A stretch of 64,000 bases of DNA, from the NCBI GenBank assembly GCA_905178155.1, contig CAJINV010000003.1, positions 8,992,709-9,056,708 on the forward strand, written 5' to 3'. Positions 46,461 to 59,227 of this stretch are shown in pieces; the stretch's first letter is position 1, and every line of letters starts with the position of its first letter. Below the pieces are notes generated by a model. The model saw only the letters and a list, made by a program, of their open reading frames with translations. It was not told the DNA's origin and ran no database searches. The stretch comes from Amoebophrya sp. A120 (lineage: Eukaryota > Sar > Dinophyceae > Syndiniales > Amoebophryaceae). A program made the position numbers and the translations under genes.

Positions 46461-47907
46461 TCATAAGACGCGTGTTTTCGTTTTCCTCAGACGTTGTATA
46501 AAGACGCTCGTACTTTTCCGGGCCGCAGTCGTTGGCTGTTCTCCGGCTGCTTTGCCTTTATCCAACTCCGCAGAGCATCCGCTTCCTGGAGGTCCAACTC
46601 CCGGGTCGACCTCTTTACCACCTCCATTGGCATTCCTGTCCCCGCGAAGCGGCTCGACCCTCAAATCGAAATCTTCTTCCCCGAGATTTGCAGGACCGGG
46701 CAGCTCCGTTTGCGATTCCGTTTCCTGTGCCGCCATTTTTCGCGTAGACGACATCAGGGACCGGAGCAAGGCGCCAACGCGCTCTCTCAAGTACTCGCCC
46801 GTATCCTGTCGGCTTTTCGAAGTCGTGGAGGAACCCGCGCCATTTTGTAATTGTATATCAAGAACACCTGCCGAGAGTACTGGGAGCTCCTGGTCTGCAG
46901 GTGGACCACGTGGTCCACTCCAAGACGATGTTAGCAATTGTGAAAACCGCCTCAAGTGCCGTATGTCATCAGATGGGACCGCACCTGCAGTCAGTAAAGA
47001 GAACAAAGAACGTGTCCTCCACCGTAATGCGTCTTCGTCAAGCTTCTTGCTCCCGCTCGCGGTTTCCTTGAATCCCACTTCGGCCACCTGGTTTTCGATT
47101 CAAATTTATATTTTTTCTATATGCAATTGAAATTACTGGTCCCGCTCACGTCCGTGTTTCTGCACTTCTTTATTAGCTACAAACGCGCAAAACGAAAACG
47201 GATCAACGTCTAACAACTAGTATGCAAAAGCAAATGCATTGTTTGATTATATAATTTCTTCGTAGTTTGTACATGGGTTACTCGTCGATACTGTTAGGGA
47301 AGCTTCGAGGGCTTACCGCAGATGAAGGGCACTGGTGTTGGCGAGCTTCACGATCACCACAAGATCTAGTTCGCACCATACAGCTTGTGCGTTCGATCTC
47401 AACCTCGGGGCCGCGATTATTTGCATTTCCCGTCGTCCCCGCGGCCGCTGGTAGTGCTGGCCTGAATTTTTCTGCTGAAGAATGTTGGATCGCACACTGA
47501 CCTAGTACACCAAATTGACGATGTTCGCGTTGCTGCGGAAGATCATCACCGGCTGCACTTTGGAGCTCGGGCGCAGATCCTGCTCCCTTGCTTGTCCGAC
47601 CTTCACCATCATAATTCTGCCGGGAACAATGTTGTACAGTGTAGGTACTGGTTTTAGCCTGCGGCGCCAGCTGCAGAGAATCCGTGTCAACATACCCATG
47701 GTCGCGAGCCTGGGCCGTCGCAACATCAGGCTTCTCTTGGCCTTGGAGACCGCCCGTCGAGCTCACCTGATGGAGACCGTCCTCGAAAACGCAAACAGAT
47801 TTTTCATTTCTTTGTTTTCGCCTGTGTTCCGCCTGCCGCAGGAATGCTTCCAATCTTGCGCCTGGAGGATTTCCTGCCTTCTTCGGACCCAGCGAGGTTG
47901 TCATCAT
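46461..47907 (-). CDS. Unrecognised protein, two exons
   Basis: Exons 47317-47907 (starts with two consecutive ATGs) and 46461-47087, joined in phase 0 through a clear GTAAGC donor and a CCAG acceptor; about 405 residues. Exon 1 begins MMTTSLGPKKAGNPPGARL, then a basic helix (AFLRQAEHRRKQRNEK) and a Gln/Ser-rich stretch. Exon 2 has an alpha-helical middle (YLRERVGALLRSLMSSTRK) and a Gly/Glu-rich, probably disordered part ending RKTKTRVL. No family was recognised. It lies about 200 bp upstream of the next gene on the same strand, so an intron linking the two cannot be excluded, though each has a plausible start and stop. Confidence 0.55.
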
Positions 47908-47919
47908 TACCGACCTTAA

Positions 47920-48980
47920 AAATGTTAGACCTGGCGCTGGCCTTACCGACGTTGCAATTGATATGATTTAGACCAAGATTATGAACTTGAACCTTCAAAA
48001 GCTGCAACCTTGACCATTTATTATCGGAGACCACACACGTAACCTCTACGAAGGACACGGACAGAGACAAACGCGCGAAGGCATAGAACAAGCAACGACC
48101 TTCTGCTATCAGAATGAGAGCCACATATTCCGACAACGCAAGTCGCTATGATATTTCATTTTGTGCTTCTTGGAGGGTTATTTCCACTTTTTTGTTTTTA
48201 TTTCACCACTTCCCGTGGTCGTTCATTGATTATGGTCATGCCTGTGCATCCACCGTCTGACGTGAACCACTCAACTCAGGATCTCTTTGGATGCCGGAGT
48301 TTGAGCTTGTCGCGATTTGTATTTCACTGAAATTTCGAATGTCGTATTTTTAGACCGAGCCCTCATCATCTCGCTCTACTAGTACTAAGTCAGACTCAGA
48401 TACGACCCATTCGTGTGTCGATATATACTTTTGCTTCGCATGCCAGGCGCCACTACCAGTGTTCTCTTCACGCCACAAGAGCGTCTATCTACGTCTCGAA
48501 ATAGATAATAATGCAACAAACAGATAAAGTAAGTAAAAACAAGATCAAGAGCGGATCTGGCGGACACTACGTGGACCAAATGTAATTTAGAAGAGTTCGA
48601 CGAAGTAGTCAGTAGACAGCTATCTATAGCAAACACAACGAAAATTATGCGGCTTGTAGAGACCTTAATATTTTCGGTGCCAAAATCTACATGTGCTCAA
48701 TTTGTGTGCGCCGTCAGACAACCTCCAACGAGCAAAAGAACTGCAGCAATTCTATCGCCAGCCGGCAGCGAAGGCGACGCAATCGCCAAATTAAAAAAGT
48801 ACTACTGATACACAAGACGTAAGAGTCTTCTACACAGGAAGCAGAACTAGGCACGAGAAGTGCACCACTGTCGCAATAATAGAGATATTTTGTATTGGGA
48901 GACGGAGAGCCTAGGTCCCCGCCATGATGACAAAACGCTAGTGATACACTCACAGGAGGGGCCTCCTCGTCGCTTTCACA
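47920..48980. other. Intergenic region downstream of RPB2
   Basis: AT-rich; only short frames on either strand, none convincing. It presumably holds the RPB2 3' untranslated region and the trans-splice acceptor of the next gene, but neither can be pinpointed. Confidence 0.5.
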
Positions 48981-51900
48981 TCATGCGGCGACTTGGAGTG
49001 TGAGTCGAGGCGCGATGCTCATAGTCATGAGCTCCTGAAAGAGAAGCTTCGCCGCGTACGGGAGTGTAATCTGCGAAACTTTCCCTTTGGAGCGGCACAG
49101 CTTGCACTGGTAGACGTCGTTTTCGATATTTCCGATTGCAAACAAACCGCAATTGTCGCAGCAATGTAAGCGGAATGCGTCGGAAACATCGAAGAGCCGC
49201 TCCTTCAGAAATTTGGCGGCTCCATGCGAGATCATGCAGTCACGTTCCATCTCCCCGAACCGCAACCCACCTTGTTTACCACGACCTTCCTGTGGCTGTC
49301 GTACCAGTTGCGTCACCGGACCCCGGGCGCGACTGTGGATCTTATCCGCCACCATGTGCTTCAGTCGTTGGTAATAGACAGGCCCAATGAAGATCTGTTG
49401 TTGATTTTAGAAGCAAACGGTCTCGTCTTCGTTGAAATTCAAGTGCTCAAACTTACCAGACCAAAGACGAAACAATTACGACTCGTGTAAGTAGTTTTCT
49501 CTTCTTCAAACATAAAGAAGCAGGAGACCTAGAGCCAACTGTGACTAATATCAGAAACAAAGACAAACATAAACCACGGAGGAAGAGGATACATCCTACA
49601 ATCAGATAAAGAAAAAGCAGTACCTTTGCGGGCAGTGGCTTTCCTGTATGGCCTACGTAGAGCTGTTCGTTGCCGTACCTCTGGAAGCCGAGTTCGTGCA
49701 GGCGACTGGCGACATCACGCACTGTCACTTTTGTGAAGGGTGTGGCGTCACCCTCACCTCCGGCTAGGGAGCCCACCTTGGACAGAAGCTGTTCAACCAA
49801 GTGGCCCACGGTCATGCGCGAAGGAATCGCGTGCGGGTTCATGATAATGTCCGGCACAACTCCATCTCGGGTGAACGGCATGTCCTCCTGGCGAAACAGA
49901 ATCCCGCAGGTACCCTTCTGTCCGTGTCGGGACGCGAACTTGTCTCCGACCTCCGGAATCTTGTACGTGCGAACCTTGACCTTAGTAAAACGAAACCCGT
50001 CCTTGTTCGTGGACAGAATAACCTCGTCCACCACTGCCGTCTCAGCTGGTCGCATGCACACACTGCAGTCCTTCTTTTTCGCCGGCAAGGGTTCATTCGT
50101 TTGCCCGTCAAACTCCGGCTCCAGATCCTGCGTCATACCGATAACCACGTCGTCCCCGAACAGCCGGCCGCCTGGTGTTGCAGGTAGTTATCGCATTTTT
50201 ACGACTTTGACCTCCTCGCTAATTCTATAAATATCCGTATCATTCATCTTTTTTTCTCTATCTCTTGCTCTCTTCCCAGCAGTTCCTCTTCGACACCGTA
50301 CTTACACATTCACATTCATCTGAGAAAAAAACAAACAAATCATGCTTGGCAGGTTGTAGAACTACGGCTGCGACGACGACGACGAGGCAGTGTAGAAGTA
50401 GAGCTGCCGGGGCGATTTCTTTTTTTTACATCATTCTTTTCTTGTACCTGGCAATGCAAGACCGTCATCGTCCAACTTGGAGTAATCACCCTGCTTTCGG
50501 CCCGTAATGCGCACGGGTTCACCCGCCGCGTCGATGATTTCGCTTGAAGGGTTTTCAAACACCGTGTTCAAATTTCCTTTGCGCTCCTGTTCGGCAGCGT
50601 AACTTCGAAAAAACACCGACCGGAACATGCCTCGGTCGACAGAGCTCTGGTTCAGAATCAGACTATCCTCTTGGTTGTAACCTGGTTGTTCGTGCCATGT
50701 TTTTGTTTGCAACTTCAATAATCATAGAAACTTTTTGTTTCAACTATACCATAGAAGAGAAGAAAATGTTGCCTGCAATTGTCTTCAACTTCTTGTGTAG
50801 TTTGTAGGAACCTAGTTTCATAATTCATTGCTTCAGTCTACTTCAGTTTATTTTTCTCGTCTCTTAGAGGAATTCCGAAAGGGCAAAATTAGGTTTTGTT
50901 TCGATATGTGCATTCGGGTACCTGAGTAGCACATGATCGCGACGGTGACATTGTTTCCTGCGGGAAGCTGCCGAAACCTGAGGTAGTTCATGGCTCGCGT
51001 CCCCACAAGCGGCTTTTGGGGGTAACAGAGCACGTTCGCGAGCGTGTCGACGCGCTGGTTGAAGTTGGTGGCAAACACACCGAGGGCCTGCTTGCCCATG
51101 GCACTCTGGTAGCAGTTTCGGGGCGACTGGTTGTGGTCTGGAAAAGGGATGATACTTGCGCAGATAGAGAAAATCATCGAGGGATGGATCTCGCAGTGCG
51201 TAAACGTGCGGCAGTATGCGCGGTCATCGTTCACATTGTGGACAAACATCGCAATCATTGCGTTCTCCGTTTCCTCACAATCGATGTACTCCACCAGACC
51301 CTTTTCAATCAAGTTCCCCCATCGGAGCCTGCCGTTCTTTAATTCCTGGATGTGGTGCCTCCGGATGGCGAGGCTCTGTAATTATGGTTAGATAGATGAT
51401 ATATAATTTAGGTATTAATTTTGTATTCATTTCATTTGTTCTCGAAGAAATTCAAGCAAATGCAAACAGCAAATGAGAGGTGCAGCTTACTATTGATGTA
51501 TAAACGAAAACAGAAACTGTACCTGTGCTTTTTCGTTTACAACGTAAAGCGGACGCATGGCGCGCCCTGCGTCCGTGAATATTTTGATTTCGCGGTTTGC
51601 CATATCTGTGACGATGGACACCTCGGACTCAAAGTCCAGTCGCCGCTTACTCGTCAGCAGGCGGCGAAAGAGGTCGGCCTGTCGAGAGTGTACCCCGGCC
51701 CACTGTCCGTTCAGGAAAACCTTGCAGTAAGTCTTGATCTCCGTTGGGAGAACGTCTTCCAATTCTTCCACGCCCCACTCCTTCAGGAAATCCAGAATCA
51801 CGGACTGTGGCGAACCAATAGTGATGTTGCACATCAGCGAGATGTTTTTCACTAACCCGACGGCCTGGCCCTCGGGCGTCTCGGCTGGGCACACCATACC

Positions 51901-54769
51901 CCAATGCGTATTGTGCAGCTGCCGGGGTTTTGCGATCTTTCCTGTCCGGTCTAGTGGTGTGTTCATGCGCCGCAGCTGAGACACCGTCGCCATGAAGGTC
52001 AATCGGTTCAACACCTGGATAATGTTCAAAGAAGGCGTTTTTTTCTGAAATTCTCGCTCTCGTTCATTCGTAAGAATTGAAAAAAAGACACTCATGCGCG
52101 ATCTTGAGCTTGTTATTGATTGAGAATAAGCGCGTATACCATTTTAGTCTAGTTTTCAAATGAGGAATGAGAGAGAAACATACGGGTAAAGGTAAAACAT
52201 CTGAACTTCCAGGCACCCCGAGGAAAACGGCAACGAAGAGCTGCGGACGCAATGATGAAAGAGAAAAACCAGGGCACCTGCGCAATAAATTGGAACGTAT
52301 CACTGTACTGCAACTGCTACTGAGAACTCTATTTTAAGTACCTGAGACACTCCTTGTCGCACCGGTTTGCCTTGCTTGTCCTGGCCCCAGTTTCCGGTTG
52401 CAAGCTGGTAGCGCATTCCGTCTGTGATCACGTTGGCTTCTTCCAAGACGGGGGCTACATCGAAGTCTTTGTTCATGTCTACCCTGCGCTGCACGATGCG
52501 TCGGAATGACTTAAAAGCTATCCCGCAGAAAAAACCAAAAGCTAGCGTAGGATGCAACTATGAATACATGAAGATGGAGAGGGTCCATAGGAATAGCATG
52601 CTGCTTGGGCTCTGCAAGAGGACAGATTTCTCTGGGTAAGGAGCGGAGAAGCAGGCATATCCACAACATTCATTTTTGCATGATAGATTATGCCAGTTTA
52701 CTTTTTTCTGTGTCATAAATGTGTTCCGAAACAAAGTGCCGAAACTGGAGCTCAAAAGCGGACCCGCTAGGTCCATGCGCTTCTTTCCAAAGTGATCCCG
52801 GTCATCCTCTTGAATACGACCCAGAGCACCCAGCATCAGGCGATGCGTCATGTATCCGATGAAATACGCCTTCTTCTTTTCGCAGAACGCTTCGACCCCG
52901 ACGTGGGGGAGCAGCTCCTTTTGCAAAACTTCTCGGGCGTACTGGGTTCTCTTGTCGCGCGTTGCGCCCAGCGTGGGGCCGCGTTTTGCGATGTAGTCCA
53001 GCGCCATCTCCTGCGTTGTGATCGGTGCAGCGTCGTCCAAACTCGTCTTCATCAAATTCATCATGGCCTGGTCGCTTAGCTCGTAGCAACAGATTTCCAG
53101 GATGTCTTTATCAGCGACAATACCTAGCGCGCGCATCACAATCACGACCGGAATCTCCACTCGAATGTACGGAATTGTGCACACAATCTGCCCGCGGCAG
53201 TAGCTTTTTCCCCCAAAGTTGTTCAACATCTTCACCGCAAATCCACTATTGGCAGCACTTCCCTCGTGGAGGGCGGACCTGAATTTTCAGTATTCAAAGT
53301 CAAATCGAGGTCTGAGCGTTTTCACTTGCTTTGTGAACCGTGGAGTGAGTCTATAAACGCACTACGTACTTCTGCGCTCACGTACACGCTTCGATATCCG
53401 TAAATAAGAATTAATAAGGCGAGGAAAAACGAAAAGCATCTTGTTCCTCAATATACAGTCAAGCTAGAGCGCATTCATCTGCAAAAACAGGCATGCATTT
53501 TATGCTGATGCTGCATTTTCTTTGCAATCGAAACGGATACCACGTGCTCTTAGTACCTGACTTCGCAGACCCAGGTGTATTTTGAGGGCTGCTTTTTCTG
53601 GAACGCGTACACAAAGTTATTGGCCATTCGTTCCATGGCAATGAGCACTTTCTCGGAACCGTTCACAATGAAATAACCGCCATTGTCGTAGGAACATTCC
53701 CCGTACTTGCACAGCTCCTCTTCGGTACAGTTGTTGAGCCAGCAATAGTCGCTCTTCAACATCACCGGCATCTGGCAAAGGTGCATACCTGTTTTTTCTT
53801 CATTTTTGGATGCCTAATGCTTCCGCAATCTCATCTCCGATTCGTCACTTTCAATATGAAAACTGAAAGAATCCTGAGAGTGACGAAGCAAAATCAAAAA
53901 GCAGTTCCGGCAGAGACGGACGAGGACAACTTCAACTAACTGTCACTCCAGGCCCCGCAGAGAAGCAGTCACTATGTATACCTTTGTAGTGGGTCTTTTT
54001 TATCAACTGCTCTTTGTCGTCTTCCACCACATCATAGACGCTGTGCTCAATGTCTATGAAAACGTTGGCGGCGTAGGTCATGTTTCTGAGTCGGCACATA
54101 TTTGGTGTCATAGTCGTGCCCTCAGCATCGTTCGCGTCCTCCGTCTGCGGCTTGTGCACACTGAGATCTCTTAGTGTGAACCGATGAATCGTGGGCTTGA
54201 TCTGAAGATGTTTATGATGTTTTTCTATTTCCGTGCCCTTGTTGATGCTCTTGGCACTTCAACAAATCTGAATTTCCATAGTTGCGCTGAAGTGCCCTAT
54301 GCTTTTTATCGATGCAATGTACTTACTTTGCGCTGCAATGTCGATGTGCAAGTAGATTGGAAACAAAAAAAGGGCTCAGCTGCGACAATTATTGCACGGT
54401 ACTGGTACACAATCAACAAAAGGAGCAGGAGAATTTGAATTATAAATGTACCAACTCTGCGCTATCAAATGTTGGCTGTGGTATGATTTCAATCACTGGG
54501 TGATTGTCGGCGGCCTTCTGCATCTGCACGCTCATGAAGTCGTTAAAACTCCCCAGCTGCTGGTGTGCAAGACCCTTCTCGTCGAAAAATGCATCTATGA
54601 CGGCCCAGCCATCCTCCTGCAGAATACCCTGCTGCAGGTCGTCGTCATCGCGAGACCCCATCTCTACGTCCCCGAAGCCGTCGGGCGACCCCCCTGGGGC
54701 ACCACGTGCCGACGAAAGCGCCGGCACATTCTGCAGGTTCGTGAACATGACTCCGCCAACCTGCGCCAT
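48981..54769 (-). CDS. RPB2: DNA-directed RNA polymerase II second-largest subunit
   Basis: Ten exons: 54452-54769, 53982-54201, 53557-53788, 52702-53278, 52342-52509, 51523-52014, 50922-51375, 50448-50681, 49624-50171 and 48981-49394. They sum to 3657 nt (1218 residues plus stop), close to yeast Rpb2 (1224), and all junctions are in phase. Family signatures appear in order: [14 protein letters not shown] near the N-terminus, [93 protein letters not shown] (acidic residues near the active centre), [15 protein letters not shown] and the C-terminal clamp/zinc region [19 protein letters not shown]. It forms the RNA polymerase II core with RPB1 in the nucleus. The start ATG fits the family's usual N-terminal length. 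Most donors are GTAC-type. The intron 52510-52701 is the least certain junction. Confidence 0.97.
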
Positions 54770-54779
54770 TTTCTACGAG

Positions 54780-56600
54780 TTGGGGGCAGGTAGTGGAGGT
54801 GCAAAGAAAGTAACGCTCAGCCTAGGTCTGCGGCGCGGATGTTGCTTGTCCCTTCTTCCTGGAGCAGATTAATATGGATTTTCTGTTGTTGCTACTTGTT
54901 GTACTTCTTCACCTGGCTCCTTCCAAAGACGTAGCTCCTTCATCGACAACCTCGATTTCGACGTCTTCTTCGCTTTTTTTAACAAGTGGTCGCTGCGAAC
55001 TTCATTTTACAGTCGCCGGTCGCTTCGTACTTTATGACAGTACAAGTCATTCGTCACTCAGTTCGGGGCGCGCTTGTTGTGCCTAAGCAAATTTAGGTAT
55101 GCGGACCGATTTAGTTCGCTACCGCTGGCGTTGCCGTTGGGGGGTGCCCCCGCCGCCGTAAAATTGCCATCGTCCTGTAAAAAATTACTACTTTTCGCTT
55201 TTACCCTTACGTCTACGTCTTACGCTATTCATGTTGTATTTATCTAGTCACTTTCAGCATCGACATATAATAGACTTTGACTTATGCTTTTGCAACACAA
55301 CTAGTACGACACAACACTGGGACCGGCTACACTTCACGAGAATATTATGTTCCACCTTGTTTTGTATCGATGGTCTGCCTGTCTTCAGATTTAAAGACGT
55401 TCAAGATCAAAATCAATCTCCGGAGCGCTCGCTTTTCTAGGCAAGCGAATTAAATGGCTGCGTGTTGGCGCGCCTTTGCCTCAACAGTTGCTGAGTGTAA
55501 GTCGCTGGCGATTAGATAGTGTAGCAACAGATCGCCGCCACAGAATGACGAAACACCGCCCGAGTTAGTGGTGAACGGCCAGTCGCAGGGAGTCATTCAG
55601 CGGGGCGTGATGTAGTTTCGCGATCAAATACTCTAGCTGGTGTCTGTACGACCTGTAACAGTTCAACATAGACGTTCCTTGTACATGGTATCCCGTTCAG
55701 GTCGCCCTCCTCTCTTCTACTCTAGCTACATACATGAACAAAATCCACTTCCACTAGGCGGTCGGGAAAACATGAAAATGACTACTCAGGATGAAGATAC
55801 CATTGATCAATTTGCTCGTGGACATACTGTGGCAGGCTCTTTATGTAAATTTTCAGATTTGAAGATTTAGATCTAATCTCTTCTTCTTTATCAAGTAATC
55901 CACGAAGATCATTCCATCATCTTCGGGCCACTGGCTTCTTGGCGGATCCGAACTTTGTCGATTCGCTTCCAGAGACAAAACGAACCGTCACAAGTAGGGA
56001 CAAGCTGGATTCTTGGTCGTCCGACACGATCTGTTTCAGACGCTTTATTTATTATGCTCCTCCTTGATCTATGCAACAAACTAATTTTTTTTTTGATCGC
56101 AGCGCTAACGCTAGGCATTGCAGCATGCTTTTTACATCATCGAACTCGTTTCGTAATTGAAAATGATATACTTTACTACTTGATGTATGATACAGTGAAA
56201 ACACGCATTGCCCTCAGATCCGTAGCAACTGGTACAGAGGCGGAGGAACTGAAAATTTTCATCGAAAAGGGTATGACGAGCAGTGAAATTACCCGGAGAA
56301 CGATCCTCATCCACTTCGCAAGCCCCAGCCTGATATTGATGATGCTGCGCCGCAATTTATTCAAGAACATCAGCAACACGCTGCAAAATCAAAATCAACA
56401 ATGCAATACCAATATGTTTATATGCGAGTTTTTCTAACATTGTCTTCGAGTTGGATGGAGAGATCAATCTTTCTTCATGTTGCGCCAGTATATACTAGAC
56501 GCCTCGAGCAGCAGGTGTTTGATGAGCGCATTGCGATTCCGATAGAGCGAGAGAAGGAAAATCACCTGCTTAAAATTGGAGTGATAGTTAGACAGGCACG
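54780..56600. other. Region between RPB2 and CHMP2; one possible plus-strand frame
   Basis: No confident gene. The plus frame 55955-56437 (160 residues) has a hydrophobic segment (LIFFLIAALTLGIAACFL) and an ordinary-looking helical part (ATGTEAEELKIFIEKGMTSS). It would be the only plus-strand gene here, so I treat it as doubtful. The rest has short frames only. Confidence 0.3.
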
Positions 56601-56612
56601 TGAACCTCAACC

Positions 56613-57825
56613 TCATCTCTTCAGTGCATTGAGTCTCGCTTCTAGATCGTCATCCTCTTGCTGCGCGACAATCGCTGGTTGATGAGGTGGTCTTTGTACG
56701 GCTCCTGGGGCCACTTGAGAAGCCTGCGACGGGATGCCGATTCTCTCTGATCCTACTTTACCGAGATCAGTCGATATCTCAATTCCTATCTCCTCGAGAA
56801 CTTGATTGACGACGGTCTCCTCCTCCCCCTCGTCATCGCCCATGGCATCATCTATTGCGTCAGTTAAGACCTCCTCCGTCATTTGTTGCTGTTGAGTTTT
56901 TGCTTTCACATTTTCGTTTTAACTTGATCCAATGCAGCACACCCAAGTACAATCACGATGCGCCTGTGCCCCCGCAATCATAACAATACACAGGAACCAG
57001 CAAAGGCTGGCGAAATAAGCCTAGCAAGCGTTATTAGTCATCAGAGTCGATATGTATGAAAGCAACAACGAGCATTTTGAGCAAGTTCAGGAACCCAGAA
57101 ATTGAACTTGTCCTGGGCATCCTCTTCGGGGTCTGGGTTGCAAAGACGAATGAAAGTACAGGTCAAAAATGTATAGGGTTAGAGCCTTAAACTCAAAGAA
57201 ATTAACAAGCGATTTATAAATGAAAAGTCAAAAGATACTCGCTCGTTTTCGGACATAAACTCCTGCATGATTTTCGTAACGGCAGAAGCATCCATGCTGG
57301 AGTTCATCTGAAGCATCACCCTAGTTACTCCCTGCATGGCATTTGTCATCGATGCCGTCGATTTCATGGTTTGCAGTTGGAGGCTTACGCCCTGCAGTTG
57401 TGCTTTCATGGTCAGAAATTTGCTCTGGTACTTGCGGCACCTCACCAGGTCCTTTGCCATTATCTTAACCGTGCCCGTCTGTCCCTGCTTCGCGAGCTGA
57501 AATTAAATTGAGACGCAAAATAAGAAACTACATGGCAAGTGGCGCAGTCTTTTTTTTTTGAGGCCCCCAGTCGGTTATCAGTAGGTCACTGAGGATCGCT
57601 ATCTATTCCGCCCTGGGATATTATCATTAACCGCGCGCTGTCAAGGACTGAAGATCATGAAGCAACAGAAAGTACGTCTACCTTTTTCATTTCATTGATA
57701 GTTTTTTTCTCCTGCGTGGCGAGCTGGTTTTTCTCGCGCTCGAGTTCCCTGATGGCCTTTGAGATCTGTCGTTTGTGCAACTTCATTTGCTCGTCTAGAC
57801 TCAGCTTTGGCGGCGAATTTCCCAT
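56613..57825 (-). CDS. CHMP2 (VPS2): ESCRT-III subunit CHMP2/Vps2
   Basis: Three exons: 57682-57825, 57243-57496 and 56613-56913, giving 232 residues (human CHMP2A is about 222). The N-terminus MGNSPPKLSLDEQMK leads into a basic helix (AIRELEREKNQLATQEKK), the membrane-binding core of Snf7-family proteins. Exon 2 carries QGQTGTVKIMAKDLVR and the VSLQLQTMKS helix, typical of CHMP2. Exon 3 has the acidic TDAIDDAMGDDEGEEE stretch and ends in DLEARLNALKR, a MIM1 motif that binds the Vps4 MIT domain. The protein assembles with CHMP3/CHMP4 in membrane scission at endosomes and in cytokinesis. The first intron is GT-AG (57497-57681). The second cannot be placed with GT-AG in frame. It fits best as an intron of about 329 bp whose ends share the direct repeat AAAACGA, giving SENE joined to NVKAK. 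Confidence 0.93.
56914..57242 (-). other. Non-canonical CHMP2 intron within a direct repeat
   Basis: On the minus strand the exon side reads GAAAACGA followed by GCGAGTATC. The downstream side reads TTAAAACGA followed by AAATGTG. Joining the two copies of AAAACGA gives an open CHMP2 frame of the expected length. No GT-AG pair was found that keeps the frame: the GTATCT donor is phase 0, while the only usable AG (after TGTGAAAG) needs phase 1. Boundaries can slide within the repeat, so the terminal dinucleotides are GC..GA or a neighbouring option. The interior holds a short inverted repeat around 57084-57112 (CAAGTTCA and GAACTTG). Confidence 0.6.
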
Positions 57826-59227
57826 CTTCCATTCGTGGTGCTTCCGTTCGTGGTGGTCAACCGGGAAGTTCGTCCTAAAGTGTGCTCAAGCAAGGAAGTG
57901 CGAAGCCGCAATAATCGCAGTACATAAAAGGATGTAGAGAGCGGGCAGGAGGCAACGCGGCACAGTAGGTGATGCGCTTCGAGGTGTCGTAAAGGTGACG
58001 CGCACAACTGAAGATATGTCGCGAGAGCAGCGTGATTGAATCTGTCGCGGAGGTGCTGCCTGCTTCGACAAATTGAAATTGTATTTATTTCTTGGATAGT
58101 ACTGCTCGTACTAATTGCAGTCAGCCTGCTCTTTCTCCTCGTGCAAGAAGACAAGAAGGAAGGCAGCCCCAGCCACGGCGGGTTTGCATCTCATGAACAT
58201 GGGTCGTGAAATATTGAAAGATAATGCGGAAGCGAGGTCGAAACAAACAAAAAATATCGTTGCCGATCTCGACGTGTATGACCGTTCCGCTCGTATGCAG
58301 ATGCGGAATCAAACATAGTACCTCGCCAGAAATTGAGAATTCGCTAGCAAAAATGATATGAAGAATGTTCTTGGAGTAGCAAAAGAGCAGCCAAAACCAA
58401 TTATCTCCGGCCTAAACTAAATCACATTTATCTATTAAGCAGCAAGCATTAACAAGGCAGCTACGCCACGATAGCATTTGCATTTGGATTGAGGTTTTAT
58501 ATTTATTCGTAATGACATCGGGTTTGCCTTTCCCGACAGACTGAATTTTGAATGAATTTTCCTTGACGTGATTGTGTTCAACAGCGATTCCTTCAAACCC
58601 TTCTATGACCAACATGAGGACTACATGTAGGAAAGTAAGTACGAAAATATCTTCGCCAAGAAGATCTCAGAGCGAACATTTGTACTCCTACATACTGTTG
58701 CTCCTGTGTGGAACTTGCAACGAGAAGAAGAAAGCTTTCTCAGGTCAGTCATCCTGTGAGAGGTTTAACTTTAATTTGACCGACCTCGATAAATTATGCT
58801 TCCAAGAAACCTATATTTTCGAGCTTTCTACCATGGTATGCGCTTTTGAATTTTAGCTGGTACGCCACGTCTTTCCTTGTAGTTTGCACGATCGAAGTCG
58901 CACACGCGCCGGTTCGGAAGCAGGCCAGGAACTTCATCGGAAGTTTGAACAAGTAGTAGAAGTAGAACAGGAACACGACACCAGCGCAACATTATCCTCT
59001 GCATCGGAAACTTTTTTCAAACGTTACCATATCTTCGCGCGCTAGGCGGGGTCATTTGATTCTTGATCCAACGATACTAGTAAACGAATTCGAGTACCGT
59101 CCTTGTGCAACAGAAAAAAATGCAAGCAATAGTGGATCATGTCGAGCCGTCTGTATAAATATCATTAAACACAAATCGGTACTATGGGAAGAGACCGATG
59201 TGGCCGCCACGCAGCCTTTTACTCATG
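57826..59227. other. Region between CHMP2 and the kinase-like gene; possible small exons
   Basis: Two minus frames have ordinary composition and may be exons of an unrecognised gene: 58794-58976 (PMKFLACFRTGACATSIVQ .. DVAYQLKFKSAYHG) and 58480-58625 (VLMLVIEGFEGIAVEHNHVK .. GKGKPDVITNKY). I could not place splice sites. On the plus strand, 58077-58218 reads a hydrophobic segment (WIVLLVLIAVSLLFLLVQ) ending in a stop, which could be a membrane tail. None is firm. Confidence 0.3.

Noticed and set aside
47804-48136. 110-residue minus frame overlapping the start of the gene at 47907
   Set aside because: Different frame, overlaps exon 1, and the exon 1/2 splice is in phase only for the other frame.
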